This document shows, in pieces, positions 52,912 through 60,156 of a stretch of DNA of 64,000 nt. Source of the stretch: Mycobacterium sp. 141 (GTDB lineage: Bacteria > Actinomycetota > Actinomycetes > Mycobacteriales > Mycobacteriaceae); assembly GCF_000382405.1 (NCBI RefSeq), contig NZ_KB908264.1, positions 80,110 through 144,109 on the forward strand. The letters are read 5' to 3'. Each line of letters starts with the position of its first letter. The stretch's first letter is position 1. Both the position numbers and the translations under genes were made by a program. The notes below the pieces were generated by a model, which saw only the letters and a list, made by a program, of their open reading frames with translations, did no database searches and had not been told where the DNA came from.

Positions 52912-53784
52912 TCATTTCGTCGGACCCTGGTCGTCGAAGATGTCCAACGCCTCCGCGACCATGCGGTGGCCCTGGTTCTCGAAGCTCACGTCGCCAACTT
53001 GGTAAGCCCACGCCGCCGTGCCGATGGCCTCGTGGATGGCAGTCATCGTCGACAATTCCGGCGTTCGAGGGTCGCTACCATATCCGAGGAAGAAGGCCTG
53101 CTCAAGGCTAGGATCGGTCCTCCACTGCTGGACTGCGAGTCGATTGAAGTCCGTGACTGCAGGCCGCCATGCAAATCTTCCGAAATCGATGACTTTGACG
53201 ATGCCGTCACCGATGAGCCAATTCCTGGGCTGCCAGTCACCGTGAGTGGGTACGACAGGAACCGGTCTGGGTCGATGATCGAGCAGGATGGTCCGCAGTT
53301 TCGCAGCATGGTCGGGTTGGATGCGGTGCGGCTTATCTAGCCAGGCAAGTGATTTCGCGACTGCAGCCGAATCCCAATCAGGATCAATGCGTTGCGCTTG
53401 ATCGTGAAACGCCCGCAACAGGATTCCAGCCTGATGGTAGGTGTCCGCAACGAACTCGGCGTCAGACCCCTCCACCAACGAGCCCTCCAAATACCGAATC
53501 GCGAAGATATTTGCGTCGCGGTCATGATGGAGAAGTAGCGATGCCCGGCCTGTGCGCTCCAGCACCGTGGTGAAACCCTCGTAGGCGGTGATCTCTCGCC
53601 CGATGTGACGGTTGCCAGCGCCAGCAGCTTTAACAACAATCCGTCCGCGGCCGGAGTCAACATCGAGCACGACCGTATCCACGAGATCCCAACTCATATC
53701 CGCTAACAGGCGCACATCACCAAACCAATCAGCAACCAACTCGGATTGCCGGTCGCTAAACCGCCCTCGATGCCATGTCTTCAC
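52912..53784 (-). CDS. APH/choline-kinase-like phosphotransferase (IS passenger)
   Basis: A 290-residue protein of the aminoglycoside phosphotransferase superfamily. The ATP Lys lies in RGRIVVKAAGAGNRHIGRE, the catalytic loop in VVPTHGDWQPRNWLIG (HxDxxxxN) and the metal Asp in KVIDFGRFAW. The first Asp of HGDWQPRN suggests it is catalytically intact. Substrates of this superfamily range from antibiotics to small metabolites, so resistance cannot be concluded. It lies between istB and the right-end motifs of the IS. Confidence 0.85.
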   Translation of the reverse strand: MKTWHRGRFSDRQSELVADWFGDVRLLADMSWDLVDTVVLDVDSGRGRIVVKAAGAGNRHIGREITAYEGFTTVLERTGRASLLLHHDRDANIFAIRYLEGSLVEGSDAEFVADTYHQAGILLRAFHDQAQRIDPDWDSAAVAKSLAWLDKPHRIQPDHAAKLRTILLDHRPRPVPVVPTHGDWQPRNWLIGDGIVKVIDFGRFAWRPAVTDFNRLAVQQWRTDPSLEQAFFLGYGSDPRTPELSTMTAIHEAIGTAAWAYQVGDVSFENQGHRMVAEALDIFDDQGPTK

Positions 53785-54114
53785 CCGGCCACGCTAGCGC
53801 CGTCGCCCGCTCAAGTGCTCGCCTCGATGGCCGACCGTGGGCCGCCAATGACGAGCACAACTGGGTCAATTCCGGAGACCCACAGTGGGTCAATTTTCGG
53901 AGACCGTTGACAAGGCCCGCCCATCGCGGCATAATCCGCGTCTTCTGGGGGTCAATAACGGTGCAAATGGGGCCACGTTGGAGTAGGCGACCTGGGTGTA
54001 TCTAGAAGCGTATCGGCGCAACTTCGCCACGGATTTTGGTGTCTTTGAGGCCGTTTCCCCGACCTTACGATGAGTGCGCAGGGCGGTACGGGCCGTTCAT
54101 TCTTTGGGGGGAGC
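53785..54114. other. Gene-free stretch with IS right end
   Basis: 330 bases. Two TGGGTCAATT motifs lie at 53862-53905, and a related GGGGTCAATA at 53946. The rest should hold the promoter of the gene at 54115; no other gene is seen. Confidence 0.6.
53862..53905 (+). repeat. IS21-like terminal motifs, right (two copies)
   Basis: TGGGTCAATTCCGGAGACC at 53862-53880 and TGGGTCAATTTTCGGAGACC at 53886-53905 are direct repeats of each other and inverted relative to the left motif at 50742. Confidence 0.65.
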
Positions 54115-55005
54115 ATGGCAATAGCGGTACGGCGGAGCCGATATTGGCTCGCGTCGGTGATGCTGTTCATCCTGGTGGTGACTTCGGGCCTCTCTCATCC
54201 CGCGGTCGCCGTTGCCGACACCAGCGACTGCGCTACTCAACAGGCGGCGCTGGACGACGTTCACGCCCGCATCGACGAACACAACTCGCGTTCGCGCGGA
54301 TCTGGTCCACCGGAGATCGTCCGCCCATACAACGCGGAGGCTGACCGACTCGATGCCGAACAGGCTGCCAACCTCGGTAGCCTGCACGCCTGCCAACGTG
54401 CGGTCGGCGTCGCTCGCGTGGGAGGCCCCGCCCCGCGTACTCAAACGCCCGAGACTCTCAGCGAGATCGCGAACGCGACCGCGGCGTCGCGGCCCCGCTG
54501 GCCGACAGCGGGACCCGTGACCCGACTCGCCGATGGCAAGGTGACGATTCCGAAGGGCCATCCCCTGCGGCCCCTGTGGGATGTGATCAAAGGACTGCAG
54601 TCTCCAATGAGGCCGTATCCGAACGTTCCGTTGCAAGGTCAACCCCGGCCCGCGATTGGCGACCAACACCCGTCCGGATACACGGTCGGAAACCGCACAA
54701 ACAAGCGAGGAGATGAGCCCGCGGTCTCTCCCGACCACATCGTGCCCAAGGTGGAGATTCTGTTTCTCCCACGGTTCCTGGACCTCACCCCGGAAAACAT
54801 GTGGGAGGTCATCAACGCACCCATGAACCTGCAATGGTTACCTTCCGAGGTTAACGAGCGGATCAAGAATTCCCGCTCGGCCGCCGACATGAAAGGCGTA
54901 GATGCTCAGTGGCAAAACGAGCAGATTGCGCTACAGGATCAGAAGCGTCGCGAGCTGACCGATTTGATCGCCCAGCTCGCCGATAGCCAACTGCCGAAAC
55001 GATAA
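54115..55005 (+). CDS. Secreted protein with HNH-like nuclease C-terminus (candidate toxin)
   Basis: A 296-residue protein with an N-terminal signal peptide (SVMLFILVVTSGLSHPAVA, then DTSDC). A charged helical region follows, then a linker, and a C-terminal domain: AVSPDHIVPKVEILFLP and APMNLQWLPSEVNERI, the spacing of HNH/SHH nucleases (DH, then Asn, then N/K). This layout is typical of secreted polymorphic toxins. ATG 54115 follows GGGGGG; the frame opens at 54070. The next gene starts 20 bases later and may encode immunity. Nuclease activity is inferred. Confidence 0.65.
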   Translation: MAIAVRRSRYWLASVMLFILVVTSGLSHPAVAVADTSDCATQQAALDDVHARIDEHNSRSRGSGPPEIVRPYNAEADRLDAEQAANLGSLHACQRAVGVARVGGPAPRTQTPETLSEIANATAASRPRWPTAGPVTRLADGKVTIPKGHPLRPLWDVIKGLQSPMRPYPNVPLQGQPRPAIGDQHPSGYTVGNRTNKRGDEPAVSPDHIVPKVEILFLPRFLDLTPENMWEVINAPMNLQWLPSEVNERIKNSRSAADMKGVDAQWQNEQIALQDQKRRELTDLIAQLADSQLPKR

Positions 55006-55025
55006 GACAGGGACGGTATTAGACG

Positions 55026-55733
55026 GTGTCAGGAATTGACGAGACGGCGCTGAGAGCCGCAGCGAATTGGGAATCCGAGCCCATCAGCATCCTCAAGCCC
55101 GGCGACGACACCAGAGCGCTTATCCCACAAGAGTGGTGGCCGGTGGCGGAGTCGGCTGATCCACAGGATCGTGCGCGGGCCGCATTAGCGTTGTGGAACA
55201 CCGACTTCTTGGACCTCATTCCCCGCTACGCAGCGGTTTTGCGAAACTCGCTAGTCGACGTGCGAGTCGCCAAACACACCTGGCTGGAAGCCCCATCGTT
55301 GGACTACGTGGTGCGACGGTTCGACGGTGATCTCCTCGTATGGGTTGGCGAAGACCCTCGCACCATCGGGGATGAGATGCCGCCGCTGTTCGACTCGGTG
55401 CCCCCGGCTGTTCAAACCTTCCTTCGACAAGTCCACGCCGGTTACACCATCTACGACGGAGAGTCTTGCGGTGTGACATCCCCGTCAGCCATGAAAACCC
55501 TCGCTGCGTACTGGGGCGAGCCCGACCGCAATCAGATCGAGGAGTGGGACGAGGACTATCCATTCCCAGGTAGTCAGCGATTACTGCTGGTGACCGGCAG
55601 TGAGACGTCGCATCTGTTCACCTCACCAGATCTGCCGGTCGGGACCGCGGTCACCTACTTCGAACCCGAATACGAGATCGTCCCAATCGGCGAAGGGCTC
55701 GACATCTTCATGAACATGCCGCTGGGAGGGTGA
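55026..55733 (+). CDS. Acidic cytoplasmic protein, candidate immunity partner
   Basis: A 235-residue acidic protein without signal or membrane segment; I do not recognise the family. It has many Trp, Asp and Glu residues (EEWDEDYPFPG, LDYVVRRFDGDLLVWVGEDP), as do SMI1/SUKH-like immunity proteins, although the fold is not confirmed. It follows the secreted nuclease-like gene by 20 bases on the same strand and precedes the Pro-rich gene by 4 bases, so the three form one operon. Confidence 0.6.
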   Translation: MSGIDETALRAAANWESEPISILKPGDDTRALIPQEWWPVAESADPQDRARAALALWNTDFLDLIPRYAAVLRNSLVDVRVAKHTWLEAPSLDYVVRRFDGDLLVWVGEDPRTIGDEMPPLFDSVPPAVQTFLRQVHAGYTIYDGESCGVTSPSAMKTLAAYWGEPDRNQIEEWDEDYPFPGSQRLLLVTGSETSHLFTSPDLPVGTAVTYFEPEYEIVPIGEGLDIFMNMPLGG

Positions 55734-55737
55734 ACCC

Positions 55738-56325
55738 ATGACGTTTCCCGGACCATGGCCAGCAAGCGGTCCGACACAGCCCCAAGGCGGTTGGCCACCG
55801 CACTACGGCCCGCCGCCACCTCCCTACTCGGCCGGAGCGCCAGGCCCGCAGGGATGGTGGCAGACCCCGGCGCAGCAGCCCACTAATCCCGTGCCGCCTT
55901 ACGGATGGCAGCCACCACCGCCCCCGAAACGCTCCAGGCTGAAATGGGCCGCAGTAGCACTTATCCCGATACTGTGCGCGGCGATTGCGCTGGGGGTGTG
56001 GGGGTTCTACCACCACCAGCATGAACAGCAGCTCGCCCAAATCCGGGAAACGATTACCGACTTCGCCGAGGCTTCGGACACCGCCGATTCCGCTCGGCTC
56101 AGTTCACTGATGTGCCAGGAAGAGGCAGCTCAGTTCCAAGACGGATTCGAGGGCGCAGGCGACGACGGACCTATTGAGCCCGCCGAACGACGCCCCGTAA
56201 TCGTTGGCTCCATCAACGTGACTGACGACAACGCGACCGTCGACGTGAGTCGGCCCCCCACACCGGCCGTCACCTTCAAGCTCAAGCGCGAAGAGGGCCG
56301 CTGGAAGCTGTGCAACCCCAGCTGA
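55738..56325 (+). CDS. Pro-rich single-pass membrane protein with DUF4878-like domain
   Basis: A 195-residue protein. Residues 1-63 are Pro/Gly/Gln-rich (for example YGPPPPPYSAGAPG), then a positive stop (KRSRLKW) and one transmembrane helix (AAVALIPILCAAIALGVWGF). The C-terminal ~110 residues lie outside and resemble small DUF4878-like or lumazine-binding-like domains (ETITDFAEASDTADSARLSS, FKLKREEGRWKLC). Function unknown. It is the last gene of the operon at 54115-56325. Confidence 0.65.
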   Translation: MTFPGPWPASGPTQPQGGWPPHYGPPPPPYSAGAPGPQGWWQTPAQQPTNPVPPYGWQPPPPPKRSRLKWAAVALIPILCAAIALGVWGFYHHQHEQQLAQIRETITDFAEASDTADSARLSSLMCQEEAAQFQDGFEGAGDDGPIEPAERRPVIVGSINVTDDNATVDVSRPPTPAVTFKLKREEGRWKLCNPS

Positions 56326-56469
56326 ATTCACACATACAACGCGACATCGGAGAACTGGCCCGTTGTCTCCGGGACGTCGGAGCGACTAGCAAACACGCAC
56401 GTTCGGGCTTCACATCCAGTAGCCGAGGACCACGCCAACAGTCGCGATGTCGAGCCCGAACAGTGGCAC

Positions 56470-56715
56470 CCGAAGGTCGGGCACCTGCACGCGGTCCATT
56501 CGCACGATCTGAGGCACACTGCGGCGAGCTTGGCCGTCAGTGCCAACGCGAACGTCAAAGCGGTTCAACGGATGCTCGGACACGCCAAGGCCAGCATGAC
56601 GCTGGACATCTACGCGGACTTGTTCGACGAGGATCTCGACGGCGTTGCCGACCGGCTGGATACGGCAATCCGCACTGCTGCGGACTGGCACCTCTGGACA
56701 GTAGTAGTCAGCTAA
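56470..56715 (+). pseudogene. Truncated tyrosine integrase (C-terminal fragment)
   Basis: The frame reads HSHDLRHTAASLAVSANANV, KAVQRMLGHAKASMTLDIYA and DLFDEDLDGVADRLDTA. The catalytic Arg/His (LRHT), His (LGHA) and Tyr (DIYADLF) of a phage-type tyrosine recombinase are present, but the N-terminal arm-binding and most of the catalytic domain are missing. No in-frame start exists before 56530. It abuts the tRNA-Ala repeat, as expected for an island integrase. Confidence 0.85.
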
Positions 56716-56743
56716 CTCGTTGAGTGCTGACTACCTGCGTGAG

Positions 56744-56793
56744 TCTCTGTGGAGCTAAGGGGAATCGAACCCCTGACCTACTCGATGCGAACG
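56744..56793. repeat. att-like direct repeat, right copy (tRNA-Ala 3' part)
   Basis: Identical over 50 bases to 50456-50505; here it is part of the complete tRNA-Ala gene. The preceding 60 bases, including the integrase tail, are also similar to the left copy. Confidence 0.9.
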
Positions 56794-56822
56794 AGTCGCG
56801 CTACCAACTGCGCCATAGCCCC
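56750..56822 (-). tRNA. tRNA-Ala (CGC)
   Basis: 73-base cloverleaf on the minus strand. The acceptor arms GGGGCTA and TAGCTCC pair (one G-U); D-stem GCGC/GCGC; anticodon stem ACTCG/CGAGT with loop TTCGCAT, anticodon CGC for GCG codons; T-arm AGGGG-TTCGATT-CCCCT. It is the integration target of the island to its left. Confidence 0.95.
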
Positions 56823-56876
56823 TGATACCGAGAGGAAAGGCTACCAGCCTGCGGGCTGGGAACCGAAACTGGCTGG

Positions 56877-57968
56877 TTACTGCCCGGCCGCGCGCGGCAG
56901 ATCGTATTCACGGGTGAACGGCACGTAGTCCAGATGCTCGAAAATCGGGTCTTCGTCGTCGATGTCGAGAACCACTGAGCCGGGTTGGCGTAACCGGGAT
57001 GGGACCACGTCGAGATTGTGGTCATCGGTGTTCTCCACGCCCAGCCGCGACCGCATCATGCGCTGCGCCCGTCGGCGGCGCAGCTGTTCCTCGATGCGGG
57101 TCTGCCGGCGCAGATAGGCCAGGTACAGCACGGTCAGGGTGGCGACGACACCCAGCAGCCACCATGCCGACGGTGTCAGCAGGAACGCTGCGGCCGCCGA
57201 GAACACCATCGACACGGCAAACCCCGCGAGCACCCGCTTGCGGAACTTGTACTTGCGGGCGCTCACCGCGGCAGCGGTCTTGGATTCGAAACGTCGCGTC
57301 CGAGAGTCGCTGGGCGATGCGGCCACCGGCACCGCTTCGGCGTCGTCCTCATCGTCGTCCTCGGGCTCGGATTCCAGCCCGGACGAGTCGGCCACATATT
57401 CGTACTCGTCGGTTTCGTACTCGTCAGTGAGGCCGTCGGCCTGAGCCTCGGCAACGGATTCCGCCTCGTCGGCCTCAACCTCAGGCTCGTCGATATCCGT
57501 TGGTAGTTGGTCGGTTTCGACCTCGGCGGCCTCGTTGATCTCCGGCTCGACTTCGATGCGCTCGAACTGGTCGGTCGCGGGCTCCTCAACCTGCAGGGTG
57601 CTGACGGGCAGCGCGCCGGAGTCCTCTTCGACGATATCGACATCGAGGTAGTCGGGCTCGGCGGTCTCGGCAACCGCGGCGGCAACCACCACCGATCGCT
57701 TCGGCTCGGATTCTTCTTCGAATCGGTCGTCGAGTTCTTCGTCGAGGTGGTCGCCGGACCGTTGCCAGTGCGGATCGCTGTGGTGACCTGCGGCCGGACC
57801 GCGTCGTAGCCGCTGCGCATTGCGACCGCCGTTGAGCACACGCGTGGCGAGGGCGACGTCGCTGGTGCGACGAACCGCATCACGCTTGCTGATCAACATC
57901 GGAACCAGCACGAAGAGCCAGAGCACTACGAGGGAAATCCATAGCAGAGACTGGGGGATGCTTGGCAT
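56877..57968 (-). CDS. glpR: GlpR/SepX-like divisome membrane protein (Rv0996-like)
   Basis: A 363-residue membrane protein. A first helix is at residues ~7-26 (LLWISLVVLWLFVLVPMLIS), followed by a long acidic Glu/Asp/Ala-rich cytoplasmic region (to ~235) and two close helices near 255-295 (VLAGFAVSMVFSAAAAF, WWLLGVVATLTVLYLAYL). The tail is basic, then acidic. Actinobacterial homologues (GLPR in Corynebacterium, SepX in Streptomyces) act in cell division together with the MoeA-like Glp, whose gene lies two genes upstream here. The acidic stretch is rich in DEYETDEYEY repeats. Confidence 0.78.
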   Translation of the reverse strand: MPSIPQSLLWISLVVLWLFVLVPMLISKRDAVRRTSDVALATRVLNGGRNAQRLRRGPAAGHHSDPHWQRSGDHLDEELDDRFEEESEPKRSVVVAAAVAETAEPDYLDVDIVEEDSGALPVSTLQVEEPATDQFERIEVEPEINEAAEVETDQLPTDIDEPEVEADEAESVAEAQADGLTDEYETDEYEYVADSSGLESEPEDDDEDDAEAVPVAASPSDSRTRRFESKTAAAVSARKYKFRKRVLAGFAVSMVFSAAAAFLLTPSAWWLLGVVATLTVLYLAYLRRQTRIEEQLRRRRAQRMMRSRLGVENTDDHNLDVVPSRLRQPGSVVLDIDDEDPIFEHLDYVPFTREYDLPRAAGQ

Positions 57969-58201
57969 GTAGCCTGCTCCTTTCCCCTTCAGGCTAGGTC
58001 TGTGACCAGCGCATCCATGGGCGGCGCGCCGAGGTCAATTACACACCTGTAATTCACCTGATACAAGCACCAACAGCCCCAAATGTCACATTGGTAACAG
58101 AGTGTGCCTGGGCGGTCGCTGAGATTGCGTCCACGGCTGTGAATCCGGTGAATCCACGACCCTGAGCGCAATATGAACGAAATAGCTGTTTCCGGCGCAA
58201 A
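57969..58201. other. Spacer between rimJ and glpR
   Basis: 233 bases. It holds the third 61-nt hairpin (58118-58178) right after rimJ and probably the glpR promoter; nothing else is seen. Confidence 0.55.
58118..58178 (-). repeat. 61-nt hairpin repeat, copy 3 (inverted)
   Basis: Read on the minus strand it begins GTTCATATTGCGCTCAGGG, continues GTCGTGGATTC and ends GCAATCTCAGC, the same layout and length as copies 1 and 2. It stands alone, 23 bases after the rimJ stop. Confidence 0.85.
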
Positions 58202-58855
58202 TCAGGCCCTGCTGGCCCGACCGGCTCGCACCAGCGCTTGCGCGGCCGATTCGGTCATCTCATCGATCGTGATCGCGACGAGCAAATGGTCCCGCCAGGC
58301 GCCGTCAACCTCCAGGTAGCGCTTCAGCAGACCCTCTTCGCGGAAACCGACCCGCGCCAGCACCGCCCGACTGATCGCGTTCTCGGGCCGTACGGTCGCC
58401 TCCACCCGGTGTAACCGCACTCCGGCGAAGCAGTGGTCCAGACCGAGTGCAAGCGCCGCTGTGCCGACGCCGCCCCCGGTTTTCGCGCTGTCCACCCAAT
58501 ACCCGATCCACGCCGATCGCAGCGCCCCATGCGTGACGTTGCCGATGGTGAGCTGGCCGGCAAACTGCCCGTCGAGCTCGATCACGTAAGGCAGCATGCG
58601 GCCCTTTCTGGCCTCCGCTCGCAGCCCCGAGCATACTGTCGGCCAAGACGAAACCGCGTGCCGCGCAGCCCACTCCGAACCCGAGACAGGCTCCCATGGC
58701 TCCAAGTGCTCACGGTCGGCCAGCCTGATCCGGCTCCACACCGCCGCGTCGCGCAACCGCACGGGACGCAACTTCACCACGCCCGCCGGCACGCGCAGCG
58801 GCCCAAGAGGGTCGGGCCAGCCGGGGTGGACCCCACCCGAACGGAACAAAGTCAT
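58202..58855 (-). CDS. rimJ: RimJ-type GNAT acetyltransferase
   Basis: A 217-residue N-acetyltransferase of the RimJ/RimL group, which acetylates ribosomal protein N-termini or other amines. LRPVRLRDAAVWSRIRLADR begins the fold; IGYWVDSAKTGGGVGTAALA is the acetyl-CoA loop; VEATVRPENAISRAVLARVG and FREEGLLKRYLEVDGAWRDH follow. Its start shares one base with the moeA/glp stop (TGATG), so it is co-translated. Target unknown. Confidence 0.88.
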   Translation of the reverse strand: MTLFRSGGVHPGWPDPLGPLRVPAGVVKLRPVRLRDAAVWSRIRLADREHLEPWEPVSGSEWAARHAVSSWPTVCSGLRAEARKGRMLPYVIELDGQFAGQLTIGNVTHGALRSAWIGYWVDSAKTGGGVGTAALALGLDHCFAGVRLHRVEATVRPENAISRAVLARVGFREEGLLKRYLEVDGAWRDHLLVAITIDEMTESAAQALVRAGRASRA

Positions 58856-60114
58856 CAGCCGCGCTGAGCCAGGAACGCCACGCCGACAGTCTCACCGGTG
58901 CGGATCTCTTCGGCTTCGCTGGGTACGACGACCAGACAGTTGGCCTCGGCCAACGTGGCCAGCAGGTGGGTGGACGCGCCAGGAGTCCCGCCGAGGGCCT
59001 GTACCAGATACTCACCGCTGTCCTGGTCGCGCATCAACTGGCCGCGCAGATATCCGGTGCGACCGGCCACCGAACTGATCGGTGACAACGTCCGGGCTTG
59101 CACGACGCGCCGCATCGGCTGGCGTTTACCCAGTGACAACCGGATCAGAGGACGCACCATAACCTCGAACACCACCAGTGCGCTCACCGGATTGGCGGGC
59201 AACAGGAAGACCGGCACGCGGTCGCGTCCCAACTGCCCGAAGCCCTGAACCGAGCCCGGGTGCATGGCGATGCGGGCCACCTCCATCTCGCCCAGTTCGG
59301 CGAGCACAGTACGGACGCTCTCGGCCGCGGCTCCGCCCACCGCGCCGGCGATCACCACGATCTCGTTCCGATTGACCTGCCCCTCAACAGTTTCCCGCAA
59401 CTCGCCAGGATCGGTGCTGATGATGCCGACGCGGTTGACCTCGGCACCGGCGTCACGCCCCGCTGCCGCCAGCGCATAGGAGTTGACGTCATAGACCTGC
59501 CCAGTTCCCGGGGTGCGGGAGACGTCGACAAGCTCACCACCCACGCACATCACCGAAAGCCGCGGTCGCGGGTGAACCAACACGCGGTCGCGCCCCACCG
59601 CGGCGAGCAGGCCTACCTGAGCAGGTCCGATGATGGTGCCGGCCCGCACTGCGACATCGCCGGGCTGCACGTCGTCGCCCGTGCGCCGCACGTATGCGCC
59701 GGACCGCACACCACGCAGCACGCGCACGCGGTTCTGGCCGCCGTCGGTCCACCGCAGCGGCAAGACGGCATCGGCGAGCGTCGGCATCGGCGCGCCGGTC
59801 TGCACCCTGGCCGCCTGCCGCGGCTGCAACCGACTCGGCGTCCGCGCGCCCGCCTCGATCGACCCCATCACGGGCAGGCTGATCTCACCACCGCCGCGCT
59901 CGTCCGGATCGCCCTCGTCGCCCACGCCGAGCACGTCGACACTGCGCACGGCATACCCGTCGATTGCGGCCTGGTCGAACCCCGGCATCGGACGTTCGGT
60001 CACAACCTCTTCGGCGCACATCAGGCCTTGAGCTTCGGCTATGGCCACCCGTACCGGCCGAGGTGCCACCGCGGCGGCCGCCACCCTGGCCTGCTGCTCC
60101 TCCACCGAACGCAC
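58855..60114 (-). CDS. moeA1: MoeA-family protein, probably division protein Glp (Rv0994-like)
   Basis: A 419-residue MoeA/gephyrin-fold protein. Usual family features are present: PMPGFDQAAIDGYAVRSVD, VQTGAPMPTLADAVLPL, AYVRRTGDDVQPGD. In the catalytic region, however, the TSGGVSxGDxD motif reads IAGAVGGAAAESV, without the Asp residues, and the PGNP motif is LLPANPVSALV. A true molybdenum insertase would need those residues. Its genomic link to glpR fits the actinobacterial Glp, which binds FtsZ. It lies between galU and rimJ, with short gaps. Confidence 0.82.
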   Translation of the reverse strand: MRSVEEQQARVAAAAVAPRPVRVAIAEAQGLMCAEEVVTERPMPGFDQAAIDGYAVRSVDVLGVGDEGDPDERGGGEISLPVMGSIEAGARTPSRLQPRQAARVQTGAPMPTLADAVLPLRWTDGGQNRVRVLRGVRSGAYVRRTGDDVQPGDVAVRAGTIIGPAQVGLLAAVGRDRVLVHPRPRLSVMCVGGELVDVSRTPGTGQVYDVNSYALAAAGRDAGAEVNRVGIISTDPGELRETVEGQVNRNEIVVIAGAVGGAAAESVRTVLAELGEMEVARIAMHPGSVQGFGQLGRDRVPVFLLPANPVSALVVFEVMVRPLIRLSLGKRQPMRRVVQARTLSPISSVAGRTGYLRGQLMRDQDSGEYLVQALGGTPGASTHLLATLAEANCLVVVPSEAEEIRTGETVGVAFLAQRG

Positions 60115-60156
60115 AACACGCCTTCCTATCCCGTTTACCGGGCCCGACGCGCGGCT

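Larger units (their letters stand above)
50742..53905 (+). mobile_element. IS21-family insertion sequence with passenger gene
   Basis: istA and istB in the standard overlapping arrangement. Related TGGGTCAA motifs lie outside them: one inverted at 50742-50761 and two at 53862-53905. The right motifs are about 960 bases beyond istB, with a phosphotransferase gene in between on the opposite strand, so this gene appears to be carried inside the element. The limits given are minimal; a further GGGGTCAATAACGG lies at 53946. Confidence 0.6.
50506..56793. mobile_element. Genomic island in tRNA-Ala(CGC), about 6.3 kb
   Basis: Bounded by 50-base direct repeats of the tRNA 3' part (50456-50505 and 56744-56793), with a tyrosine-integrase remnant next to the right repeat. 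Cargo: IS21-like element, phosphotransferase gene, secreted nuclease-like protein, candidate immunity protein and a Pro-rich membrane protein. The integrase is truncated, so it is no longer self-mobile. Confidence 0.8.

Noticed and set aside
52912..53784. Aminoglycoside resistance gene
   Set aside because: The superfamily is clear, but the substrate cannot be read from the motifs, so a resistance call is not supported.
53775..54005. 76-codon frame across the IS right end
   Set aside because: It covers the TGGGTCAA motifs and has no coding features.
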